Below the pieces are notes generated by a model, which saw only the letters and a list, made by a program, of their open reading frames with translations, was not told the origin of the DNA and ran no database searches. A stretch of 64,000 nucleotides of DNA from Kuafuiihalomonas sp050331295 (GTDB taxonomy: Bacteria > Myxococcota > Kuafuiibacteriia > Kuafuiibacteriales > Kuafuiibacteriaceae): the NCBI GenBank assembly GCA_050331295.1, contig JBHJGZ010000011.1, forward strand, positions 62,001-126,000, read 5' to 3'. Shown one piece after another: positions 1 to 8,031 of this stretch; the first letter of the stretch is position 1; each line of letters begins with the position of its first letter. Both the position numbers and the translations under genes were made by a program.

Positions 1-1
1 G

Positions 2-367
2 AATCGCGTCGTTCCCGTGCTTCAGATCGACGACGGCAACCGGGCGAAGGCTTTTTACGTCGAGAAGCTGGGCTTCACCGTGGCCTTCGAGCATCGCCAC
101 GAGCCCGGGTTCCCGGTTCACAAGGGCATCGAGCACGGCGACCTCTTCATGCATCTGTCGGAGCACGGCCGAGGACACGTGGGCAGCGAGGTTTAGATCT
201 TCGTGGACGACATCCACGCTTGGGCAACGCGATTCCGACAGAACGGCGTGAAATGGGCGTCCGGTCCCACCCGACAGCCTTGGGGCAATACGGAGATCTT
301 GGTCATCGATCCGTTTCGCAACACCCTCCGCTTCAGTCAGTTGGGAACCCACGCCGCAAACGCATAG
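2..367 (+). pseudogene. Glyoxalase-superfamily (VOC) gene with in-frame stop, 5' end outside the window
   Basis: Reading from base 2, the frame gives a typical VOC/bleomycin-resistance-like protein. The first part reads VVPVLQIDDGNRAKAFYVEK and contains LFMHLSEH. It is interrupted by TAG at 194-196. After the stop the same frame continues cleanly with IFVDDIHAWA, the GNTEILVIDPFRNTLRFSQ block that ends this fold, and a natural stop at 365-367. Nothing else is broken, so this is a single nonsense change, a sequencing error, or a very recent pseudogene. The VOC assignment is firm at fold level; the substrate cannot be given. Confidence 0.75.
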
Positions 368-391
368 CAGATCGGAAGGCGCGTCGACGCG

Positions 392-982
392 TCAGCCCTG
401 TGCGGGTCCGTCCCCGCCGTGCCCGTTGGTGCGATGCTCTCCGCCGGGTGCCCGCGCTCCGTCGCGTTTGAGGCTGCGAAGCCGCTCGATCCCCCACCGG
501 AGCTGAGACCGCACCTGAGGCGAAGCGTACTGCAGAAAGGCATCGACATCCTGGTCTTCGGCGAATCGCTCTTTGGTTCCGGGCGTTCCGACCTGGGTGA
601 GAATCGCGAGGAGAAAGAGGACGGCCGCACCGCCGATGGCCAAATCCCACGGCGCCGGCACCATCAAGATGCCTCCGCTGGCCAACAGGGCCAAAGCGAT
701 GGACCACCCCCCGATCTGCCCGCCGGCCGGCGGCGCGTACAGGGTGTCATCGTCGATGTCCTTGATGATCCTCCGAAACACCTCGCCGAACACCGCCTCG
801 GCCGGACGGTGGTCCCCCTTTTCCACCCGGCGCTCGGCCAGCAGGATCGCGAGATCCACCAGGCTGCTCCGAAGCTGCTGGTCGAGCCGCACGATCTGAC
901 GCACCCGAAGGCTACTGGAGAGAAGCCATACCAGGGCCACGCCCCCGGCGGCCCAAAGGGCCCACGCAATCTGAATGAGCAC
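392..982 (-). CDS. Unknown membrane protein with three predicted TM segments
   Basis: A 196-residue protein I do not recognise. An N-terminal hydrophobic helix lies at about residues 4-24. A charged cytoplasmic-looking stretch rich in Arg and Glu follows, then two close hydrophobic helices at about 93-130. The C-terminal tail is hydrophilic and ends in a Gly/His-rich segment. The ATG lies 11 bases downstream of the stop of the next gene on the same strand (994-1308), so the two are probably cotranscribed. Codon use is normal high-GC3 for this window. Confidence 0.6.
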   Translation of the reverse strand: MLIQIAWALWAAGGVALVWLLSSSLRVRQIVRLDQQLRSSLVDLAILLAERRVEKGDHRPAEAVFGEVFRRIIKDIDDDTLYAPPAGGQIGGWSIALALLASGGILMVPAPWDLAIGGAAVLFLLAILTQVGTPGTKERFAEDQDVDAFLQYASPQVRSQLRWGIERLRSLKRDGARAPGGEHRTNGHGGDGPAQG

Positions 983-993
983 GATGCCTACTC

Positions 994-1308
994 CTACTTT
1001 TCCAAAGGCCGGAGCAGGAACGGAGGAACCATGTCCGGGTTTCGTTCGTAGACTTCGTCGCCCAGAAGGCGGTCGACGATGGCCGGCGCCACGAGCGATT
1101 CGTGCCCGAACCGACGAAGCTCAGAGGTCACGTCCTCGTACCGGCACCCGGCTCGGCCGTCGATCCGCAGGGACTGGAGAATGAACTTCGGGGCCGGTCG
1201 GGCCCCGCCGCCCCCGTCCACCAGGGCCAGGAGCAGGGTCCGGGCCTCGGCGAGGCGACCCTGCACTGCCGCCAGTTCCAGCGCCTCCTCGAGCCGATCG
1301 AGATCCAT
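994..1308 (-). CDS. Unknown small soluble protein
   Basis: A 104-residue protein with no recognised domain. The first 30 residues are a strongly helical stretch (MDLDRLEEALELAAVQGRLA) followed by a Gly-rich turn and a mixed alpha/beta region. There is no signal peptide and no membrane segment. It is the first gene of a probable two-gene unit with the membrane protein just downstream. Reading-frame quality is good; function unknown. Confidence 0.5.
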   Translation of the reverse strand: MDLDRLEEALELAAVQGRLAEARTLLLALVDGGGGARPAPKFILQSLRIDGRAGCRYEDVTSELRRFGHESLVAPAIVDRLLGDEVYERNPDMVPPFLLRPLEK

Positions 1309-1559
1309 GACATCCCACCCTGCCTCACGCGGCGAAGAGTTGCACCCCGTGTTGCCCCCAACACCGTGTCATTCTGAGCCCCGGAAGATGGAATGAATCT
1401 TGGCTCCGGGTCTTGTCCTTTCACCATCCCACACACTACCGTCGATGTGGGCCTCGGTGTTCGGTGTCCCAATCCTCGGTTCCATCCATCGGATGTCGAG
1501 CGCCCACTTTCTCCTCCGCCGAAGTGCACTCCGTGTCGGATGAACCGGCTCGACCGATC

Positions 1560-2495
1560 TCAGAACCGCCTCGTCCGGCCCGGGCCCGGTCCGGAGCCGC
1601 GTCTCGGCCCGAACCGAGGCGTCGGAACACCCGATTCGTGGATCCACCGGATCACCCGGAAGCGCTGACCTCGATAGGGCTCCAGCAGCTCGAGCATTCG
1701 GTCGTCCCAGCCCCTCGGCTCCCCGGTCAGGGCATAGGACAGCAAGCGCGGGAGATCGTAGTCCCCGAGGGGCACCGCATCCGCCCACCCCGAGCCGAAA
1801 CCCAACGTGTTCTGGCTGGTCCATGGGCCGATTCCGGGCAGGGCCTCGAGGCGCCGCGCCGCCGCCTCGAAGCTCATGGTGCGGGTCTCTTCGATGCGGC
1901 GCCATGACGACGCGGCCCGCTTGAGGGTCTGGGCGCGCCGAGCATCGACTCCCTTCTCCTGATAGAAGCTCTGAGGAATCTCTCTCCAGACCCGAGGCGA
2001 GGGCAGCGCCATCAAACGGGGCTTCCGGGCCGGGCCCGGCGCGGGGTCAGCGAACTTTCGAACGATCTCCCGAAACGACCACGCCGCGTCCCGCCAGGCG
2101 ACCCGCTGCTGAAACACCAGCGGGACGAAGGTCTCGAAGACGGTGGGCGTCTTGACCAGCCGGAGCCCCCGCAGAGACCGCTGAAGCTTCAGGAGTCCGG
2201 GGTGATCGGGCACGAAACCGTCATCCTCGTCCCCAAAGCCGAGAAAATCGGGCACCGCGTGCAAAAGAAAGGGCCCGCCCGGTCCCCACCCGTAGGCATC
2301 GAACGTCACCGGATCCCGTCGATGCACCTCGAGGAGCCCAGGGCCCTCCGAAGTATGCACCGCCTTGCAAAACCCATCCGGCGTGAGGCGAAAAGTGGGA
2401 TCGTGGGGGCCGAACCGGAGAAGCCGAAGGCTCAGCATCAGATCCAGTGGCCGCCCGAGAACGATGCGGCGATACTTCGGCCCCACGGCCGACAC
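1560..2495 (-). CDS. DNA-3-methyladenine glycosylase-like HhH-GPD protein (AlkA-like)
   Basis: A 311-residue protein with the HhH-GPD base-excision fold. The helix-hairpin-helix is LPGIGPWTSQN at about residues 220-230. The Asp in PLGDYDLPRLL, about 20 residues further on, is at the place of the catalytic Asp of AlkA. Family role: excision of alkylated purines from DNA by cleaving the N-glycosidic bond. The N-terminal 100 residues match the AlkA-type N-domain only loosely. The Gly/Arg-rich tail after about residue 290 looks unstructured. It stands apart from its neighbours, with about 250 bases before the next gene. Confidence 0.75.
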   Translation of the reverse strand: MSAVGPKYRRIVLGRPLDLMLSLRLLRFGPHDPTFRLTPDGFCKAVHTSEGPGLLEVHRRDPVTFDAYGWGPGGPFLLHAVPDFLGFGDEDDGFVPDHPGLLKLQRSLRGLRLVKTPTVFETFVPLVFQQRVAWRDAAWSFREIVRKFADPAPGPARKPRLMALPSPRVWREIPQSFYQEKGVDARRAQTLKRAASSWRRIEETRTMSFEAAARRLEALPGIGPWTSQNTLGFGSGWADAVPLGDYDLPRLLSYALTGEPRGWDDRMLELLEPYRGQRFRVIRWIHESGVPTPRFGPRRGSGPGPGRTRRF

Positions 2496-2568
2496 CTAGG
2501 ACGGTCCTCTCCATCACACCAGCGCCGGCGGGCCTTTGGCCGGGCGCCTGTTTGGCGCCCCGGGGCAA

Positions 2569-3495
2569 TCACAAGAGGAGGAGCGCCACCCCCAGCACCG
2601 CCACCAGGGCTCCGGCCGTCGCGCGCAGCGTGACCCGCTCCCCCAGCACCCAAATGGATAGCGGGAGGGCGAACAGGGGACTGGTGGCGTTCAAGGTGAC
2701 CGCCACCCCTGCGTAGGTGTGCTGAAGGGCGTACACCGCCAGCCACAGCCCGGCGACCGTGCCCACCAGGGTGCCCAGGGTGGCGTCCCAGAGGATCCGG
2801 GGCCGACGAAAGACCCGCATTTCCGCCAGGCGTCCCACCACCGCGAGATGGATGGTGATGCCGACGGTGCCCACCACCAACCGAACCAGCGTCACCTCCA
2901 ACGACGACAAGCTGGTCCCGCCCCGCTTCAGAAGCACGCTCCCCAGGGCCTGACAGAAGGCCGCCGTCACCCCGAACAGAAGACCCGTTGCCACCTGGCC
3001 CCGGGTAGATCCATCGGCACCGGTCCGCTCCAGCACCACCCAGACCACACCGGCCATGGTGACGCCGATCCCCAGCACCATGGGAAACGTGAGGGGCTCC
3101 GCCAGGAGCGGAACCGCCAGCAAGGCGGTCAGCGGGGGCACCAGCGCCCAAAACAAGAGGGCCCGTCGGGGTCCGAGTCGATTCAGCGCCTCGAAGAACG
3201 CGGTATCGCCCACCGTGAGCCCCAACAGGCCGGACGCCACCAGCCACCCCAGATCCTCGATCCGAAGGTCTTCGGGCCAGATCCGTCCCGCCAGCACCCC
3301 GTCCACCCCCATCATGGCGGCGGCGGCGATGGCGCACTTGGCCAGGTTCAACGGTGCAGCGGCGACGCCCCGCCCCGCCCGGGCAAAGAACAGGGACGCC
3401 ACGGCCCATGTGGCAGCGGCGCAGATGGCGGCCAGGGGACCCAAGTGCAGGCGCGCTACCGCTGCCGGTCGGCGGGAGCAACGGTCTTCCGACAC
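2569..3495 (-). CDS. EamA/DMT-family transporter
   Basis: A 308-residue inner-membrane protein with about ten hydrophobic segments in two similar halves, the normal plan of the drug/metabolite transporter superfamily. EamA signatures are visible, such as VGDTAFFEALNRLGPRRALL in the first half and TYAGVAVTLNATSPLFALPL in the second. The length is normal for the family. Substrates in this family range from amino acids to cofactors and cannot be predicted here. The gene lies 73 bases upstream of the AlkA-like gene on the same strand; a functional link is not evident. Confidence 0.85.
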   Translation of the reverse strand: MSEDRCSRRPAAVARLHLGPLAAICAAATWAVASLFFARAGRGVAAAPLNLAKCAIAAAAMMGVDGVLAGRIWPEDLRIEDLGWLVASGLLGLTVGDTAFFEALNRLGPRRALLFWALVPPLTALLAVPLLAEPLTFPMVLGIGVTMAGVVWVVLERTGADGSTRGQVATGLLFGVTAAFCQALGSVLLKRGGTSLSSLEVTLVRLVVGTVGITIHLAVVGRLAEMRVFRRPRILWDATLGTLVGTVAGLWLAVYALQHTYAGVAVTLNATSPLFALPLSIWVLGERVTLRATAGALVAVLGVALLLL

Positions 3496-3586
3496 GCGCG
3501 GGCGGCGCCTCGGGGGGACCGGTCCGAGCTTGCCCCACCCCTCGTCACCTAGAGCTCGGGTCCGAGGCGTTGGTATACCGGTACGC

Positions 3587-4222
3587 GTGGACCCATCGGC
3601 CAGCGCCCTGATCCGTCCGTTTCAGTCCTTCGAGCGTCTGACGGTTCGCCAGCGGAAGAACTGGACCGAGATCCTGCTCTCTTTCGAGATGCGGAATCGC
3701 TACGAGGTGTTCGACCAGAGCCGGATGCCGGTCTTGCGCGCGCAAGAGGTTGGCTCCGGCGCCCTGGAACTCCTGGCTCGGCTTTTCTTGGGGCCGATGC
3801 GGCCCTTCCGCATGGAGATCGTCGAGCTCCCGTCGGAGCAGGTCCTTCTCCGGCTCAGGCGCCCGTTTCGGTTCTGGCTCTCGGTCTTGGAGGTCTCGGG
3901 ACCCGGAGGCCAACCGTTTGGCACCATCCGGCAGCGCTGGAGCTGGTTTCGGCGGATCTATGAGATCGAAGACCACGTCACCGGGGAGCGCATGGAAGTG
4001 TTCGGCCCGTTCTTCCGGCCCTGGACCTTCGAGCTTCGGCGCCACGGGCAGACGATGGGGGCGATCCGGAAGCGATGGTCGGGCCTCGGCAAGGAGCTCT
4101 TCACCGATGCCGACAACTTCGGGGTGGAGCTCGAGATGGTCCCGGCGCCGTCCCTGAAGGCCCTGGCGTTCGCGGCCACGGTTCTCATCGACGTGGTCCA
4201 CTTCGAGCGTTCCAAAAACTAG
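3587..4222 (+). CDS. Phospholipid scramblase/LURP-one-related protein
   Basis: The frame is open far upstream, but that part overlaps the transporter gene on the other strand. I therefore start at the GTG at 3587, giving about 211 residues. The body shows the scramblase/LOR beta-barrel pattern: RNRYEVFDQ, FRMEIVEL, then a repeated strand with FGTIRQRWSWFRRIYEIED and MGAIRKRWSGLGKELFTDAD. The C-terminal segment ALAFAATVLIDVVHFER is hydrophobic and matches the buried helix or TM end of this family. In bacteria the role is mostly unknown. Lipid movement should not be assumed. Confidence 0.75.
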   Translation: MDPSASALIRPFQSFERLTVRQRKNWTEILLSFEMRNRYEVFDQSRMPVLRAQEVGSGALELLARLFLGPMRPFRMEIVELPSEQVLLRLRRPFRFWLSVLEVSGPGGQPFGTIRQRWSWFRRIYEIEDHVTGERMEVFGPFFRPWTFELRRHGQTMGAIRKRWSGLGKELFTDADNFGVELEMVPAPSLKALAFAATVLIDVVHFERSKN

Positions 4223-4277
4223 ACGCCGACGCGCCTTCCGGTTTGGGCTTCCCATTCCGGCAAGCTACCCTGGTCCG

Positions 4278-5396
4278 GTGGAGGGCTTAGAAACCCTGAG
4301 GCAAGTGCGCGCCGACCTGAAGCGCAGCTTCGTGCAGAGGGACCGCGAAGTGGATGGCCTGCTGATCGGCCTTCTGGCGCGCCAGCACGTCCTGCTCCTC
4401 GGGCCCCCGGGCACCGCCAAGTCGCTCCTCGCCCGCCGGCTGTGCGGCGCCCTGACCGATGCCCGCTACTTCGAGTGGCTCCTCACCAAGTTCACGACGC
4501 CGGAAGAAGTGTTCGGTCCGGTGGACCTGGCCGCCCTCGAGCAAGGGCGATACCAGCGCGTCACGGCGCAAAAGCTGCCGGAAGCGGAGGTGGTCTTTCT
4601 GGACGAGATCTTCAAGGCCAACAGCGCGATCCTCAACGCCCTGCTGACGGTCCTGAACGAGCGCCGGTTCCACCAAGGCAGCCAGATGCTGGAAGTTCCC
4701 CTCGAAACCTTGGTGGCCGCGTCCAATGAGCTGCCGGAGGAAGAGGAGCTTCGGGCACTCCTCGACCGGTTCTTGCTGCGCTTTCAGGTGGGCTACGTGG
4801 ACGACGCGGGCTTTCAGGCCCTGCTTCGGATCTCGACCGACGAGCCGTCGGCCTGTCTCACCCAGAAAGACCTGGAGCAGCTCCGCCGAACGGTGGACCA
4901 GACCGAGATCCCGGACTCCATCATTCATGACCTGGGGCGCGTGCGACACCAGCTGTTTGCGGAGGCCATCTTTCCCTCCGACCGCCGATTCCGCCTGAGT
5001 CTGGACGTGCTGCGCGCGGCGGCGGTGCTCCAGGGTCGGACCGAAGTGGTGACGGCGGACCTTCACTGGCTGGCCCACGTCTTGTGGACCGATCCCGAGG
5101 ACCAGCCCAAGGTCGAGGCGGTTCTCAACCAGCTCGCGCGCGGGTTCGAAGACGAGGCCCGGAAGATTTCGGGTCTGGCCCGAGAAGTCTTCAGCTACGC
5201 CCAGCGAGACTGGCCCGACGCCCAGAGTCGCGCCCGCGCCGCCCTGGAAGCACACACCAAGCTGCATGAGCTCTCGGAGCGCCTGGCCGGCATGGTGAAG
5301 GAGGCCGAGCAGCACGGCCGGGACGCCGGTCGTCTCTCTCAGTTGCGCAATGAGATCGAATCCATGCAGGCCAGCCTGCTGGGAGCCGCCAATTGA
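4278..5396 (+). CDS. MoxR-family AAA+ ATPase (RavA-like)
   Basis: A 372-residue AAA+ protein starting at GTG. Walker A is GPPGTAKS (residues 42-49), Walker B is VVFLDEIFKAN, and ALLTVLNERRF and AASNELPEEEELRALLDRFLLR give sensor-1 and the arginine finger. These signatures are diagnostic of the MoxR/RavA branch. The gene overlaps the next one by four bases (TTGA), which codes for a VWA protein, so this is the usual MoxR-VWA chaperone pair. Such pairs act in maturation or activation of partner complexes; the client is unknown here. Confidence 0.9.
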   Translation: MEGLETLRQVRADLKRSFVQRDREVDGLLIGLLARQHVLLLGPPGTAKSLLARRLCGALTDARYFEWLLTKFTTPEEVFGPVDLAALEQGRYQRVTAQKLPEAEVVFLDEIFKANSAILNALLTVLNERRFHQGSQMLEVPLETLVAASNELPEEEELRALLDRFLLRFQVGYVDDAGFQALLRISTDEPSACLTQKDLEQLRRTVDQTEIPDSIIHDLGRVRHQLFAEAIFPSDRRFRLSLDVLRAAAVLQGRTEVVTADLHWLAHVLWTDPEDQPKVEAVLNQLARGFEDEARKISGLAREVFSYAQRDWPDAQSRARAALEAHTKLHELSERLAGMVKEAEQHGRDAGRLSQLRNEIESMQASLLGAAN

Positions 5397-6901
5397 ACAA
5401 GAGCCCGAGCCGCTCGGTCCAGGTGGTGGAGCACGACGGCTTCGACCGCGAATCCTTCGATCGGGTCCGCTCCAGGAGTCCCGCTCTTCAGGACGGCATC
5501 GACCGCCTGGAGCGGATCCTTCCTCACGGGGAGGCTCTGGTCTTCGACGTGTTCGCGGCCCTGTTCAAGCTCAACGTTCGCATCTTGCCCAAGGCGGAGG
5601 TGGAAGCCTCCAGTCTCATGAACCGTCGCATCGTCCGCTCGGTGTTCGAAGACCCGGAGATGGAGACGCTGCGGGCCCACTCGGCGCTGGATGCCGGTCG
5701 GGCGATGGAGGCGGTTTCGCTCCTTTCGCACCGCATCGCCGACGCCCTGACCGCCAAGGACCGCCTGGTGGCCAGCGAGCTCATGACCGGCATGGAAACG
5801 AGCCAGGATGAGGAATCCCAAGCGTTTCTCGAGCGCCAGCGAGAACGTCTGCAGGACGCCCCCTGGCCGGAGGAGCTCAAGAAGGGCCTGAAAGCGGAGC
5901 TCGACGCGGAGCAGCGCAAGCTCCGGTCCAAGACCAAGGCCCAACGTCAGGCGCTGGACCAGTCGGCGGAGCAGCTTCCGGTGGGGTTCGACCACGAGGT
6001 CTCCGGCGCTTTGGCGGATCTCAACCAAGGGATGGTGGACGTCGAAGATGCGATGCGGGCGTTCGGACTGGGTGGCGGGCGTACCGGCGCCGGCGGCGAT
6101 GCCGCCCTGCGGATGGAGCTCGGTCGCCGCCTGGCCAAACAGCAGAAGCTTCGGCTGCTGGCGCGGCTCCTCGGCGCCTTCAAGGAGGTCGCCTTCGAAG
6201 CCCGCCGAAAGAAGCTGAGCTTTTCGCCCCAGACCCTCCACGACGTGGCGATGGGGGCGGAGCTCGAAAACCTTCTTCCGGCCGAGCTTCTGGGCCTTCG
6301 TCCCGGGCCCCTCCACCGGGAGTTTCTCAGGCGATACGCCGAGGGAGAGCTGCTGCGCTACGAGCTCAAGGGCCCCAAGAGCAAGGGCCCGATGATCGTG
6401 TGCGTGGACGGGAGCGGGTCCATGTCGGGCTCGAAAGAGATCTGGGCCAAAGCGGTGGCGCTGACGTTCGTGGAGATCGCACGACGCCAGAAGCGTCGGT
6501 GCCTCGGCGTCGTCTTCAGCGGAGGACCAGATCTCTTCGAGACCGAGCTTGCCGCCCCGCGGGCCTCCAGCATCGAGCCTTCGGCCCTCTTCGCGTTCAC
6601 CGACCATTTCCCGGGCGGCGGGACCAGCTTCACCGAGCCCTTGGATCTGGCGCTCTCTCGCCTCACCGAAAAACCGTACCGGAGAGGCGATGTCCTGTTC
6701 ATCACCGACGGCGAAGCCCCGGTTTCGGCGGACCTGGTTGCGCGGATTCAGCAAGCCCAACGGCGCCAGGGCTTCAAGATCAGAAGCATCGCCATCGGCG
6801 ACGCCCGCACCGAGTCGCTTCAGCGCTTTTCGGACGAGGTCCGCTCGGTCACCGACCTGACCGGTGACGCCCTCACCGATCTCTTCCAACGCGTCGACTA
6901 A
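5393..6901 (+). CDS. VWA-domain protein, partner of the MoxR ATPase (ViaA-like)
   Basis: A 502-residue protein with a TTG start inside the stop region of the upstream ATPase, indicating translational coupling. The long helical N-terminal part (about 1-320) is Glu/Arg/Lys rich and resembles ViaA-type proteins. The C-terminal VWA domain starts near PMIVCVDGSGSMSGSKEIWA, an intact MIDAS DxSxS motif. The later MIDAS residues are present in GGGTSFTEPL and FITDGEA. It is predicted cytosolic, binds a divalent metal through the MIDAS, and works with the ATPase encoded just upstream. Confidence 0.9.
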   Translation: MNKSPSRSVQVVEHDGFDRESFDRVRSRSPALQDGIDRLERILPHGEALVFDVFAALFKLNVRILPKAEVEASSLMNRRIVRSVFEDPEMETLRAHSALDAGRAMEAVSLLSHRIADALTAKDRLVASELMTGMETSQDEESQAFLERQRERLQDAPWPEELKKGLKAELDAEQRKLRSKTKAQRQALDQSAEQLPVGFDHEVSGALADLNQGMVDVEDAMRAFGLGGGRTGAGGDAALRMELGRRLAKQQKLRLLARLLGAFKEVAFEARRKKLSFSPQTLHDVAMGAELENLLPAELLGLRPGPLHREFLRRYAEGELLRYELKGPKSKGPMIVCVDGSGSMSGSKEIWAKAVALTFVEIARRQKRRCLGVVFSGGPDLFETELAAPRASSIEPSALFAFTDHFPGGGTSFTEPLDLALSRLTEKPYRRGDVLFITDGEAPVSADLVARIQQAQRRQGFKIRSIAIGDARTESLQRFSDEVRSVTDLTGDALTDLFQRVD

Positions 6902-6929
6902 AGGTCAGGAGTTTGGTGAGGCTGGGCCC

Positions 6930-8027
6930 GTGAATGCGAGGGAGTTCGACGTTCCGCTGCCCGGCTTCGGATTGAGCTGCGGCGTCCGCCTTCCGGAATC
7001 CAGCCTCCGGGCCTGGGTCTGGGGCCCGGAGCAAGACGGCTTTCACGATGTCGTGCTGCTGGTTCACGCCCTGACCGGCAGCGCGGTGGCGGGGGGCGAA
7101 GGCGGATGGTGGGCGCCGCTCATCGGACCGGGCAAGGTGCTGGACCCAACCCGGCACACCGTGTTGTGCTTCAACAACCTGGGCTCCTGCTACGGAAGCT
7201 TCGGGCCCCGAGATCCGCGTTTTCCGACCCTCGACGCAATGGCCGAGCCGCCCCGCTCCGAAGGCAAGGGCGCTTTCGAACTCCCGCCCAACATGCCGGT
7301 GCCCCTCACCTCTTGGGACCAAGCCCGAGCCATCCTGTTGGCCCTGGATGCCCTTCGGATCCACACCGTACGCCTGACCACCGGAGGCTCCTTGGGCGGG
7401 ATGGTCTGCTGCAACCTCGCCATGCTGGCGCCGGAGCGGTTCCGGGCGGTGGCGCCGGTGGCATCGACGCTCCGGGCGACGCCCTGGATGCAGGGCTTCA
7501 ATCACATCGGCCGTATGGCCATCCTGGCCGATCCAGGCTTTCCGGATCATCCCCACCGCGGACTTCAGCTCGCTCGCCAGATCGCCCAAATGACCTATCG
7601 CGCCGAGCCGGGTCTCGTCAGTCGCCACCCGCCGGCCGTGGATCCGCGGGTGATCGGCTCCGTACAGACCTACCTCGAATACCAAGGCCGACAGCTGGAT
7701 CGTCGCTTCGACGCCGCTTCCTATCTGTGTCAGCTCTCGGCGATGGACCACCACGACGTGGAGCGTCCGCCGCCGCCCCCCGAGGACACCGAGAGCTGGA
7801 CCCCACGACCGTGGAGTCTGGAGCGATGGCGGGCCCGGACCACGTTCATCGGAATCGATTCCGATCAGCTGTTCCGCCCCGAAAACCTGCTGGCCGCCGC
7901 CGAGACACTCGGATCCCGCGCCCGATACTTGGAGATTTCTTCCCTCCACGGACATGACGGGTTTCTCATCGAATGGGACGCGATGACGGTTGTCCTGGGC
8001 CGCGCCATGGCTGAAGCGGACGAGTAA
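6930..8027 (+). CDS. metX: MetX-like homoserine O-acyltransferase (alpha/beta hydrolase)
   Basis: I chose the GTG at 6930 because earlier starts overlap the VWA gene; this gives 366 residues, normal for MetX. Family landmarks are VVLLVHALTGSA (oxyanion region), NNLGSCYGSFGP, the nucleophile elbow GGSLGG with Ser154, Asp312 in GIDSDQLF, and His342 in LHGHDGF: a complete catalytic triad. The reaction is transfer of an acetyl or succinyl group to homoserine. Acyl-donor choice cannot be settled from motifs I can see. It sits five bases upstream of the bifunctional homoserine dehydrogenase, which would make its substrate, so the pair reads as an operon for the methionine branch. Confidence 0.85.
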   Translation: MNAREFDVPLPGFGLSCGVRLPESSLRAWVWGPEQDGFHDVVLLVHALTGSAVAGGEGGWWAPLIGPGKVLDPTRHTVLCFNNLGSCYGSFGPRDPRFPTLDAMAEPPRSEGKGAFELPPNMPVPLTSWDQARAILLALDALRIHTVRLTTGGSLGGMVCCNLAMLAPERFRAVAPVASTLRATPWMQGFNHIGRMAILADPGFPDHPHRGLQLARQIAQMTYRAEPGLVSRHPPAVDPRVIGSVQTYLEYQGRQLDRRFDAASYLCQLSAMDHHDVERPPPPPEDTESWTPRPWSLERWRARTTFIGIDSDQLFRPENLLAAAETLGSRARYLEISSLHGHDGFLIEWDAMTVVLGRAMAEADE

Positions 8028-8031
8028 AACC

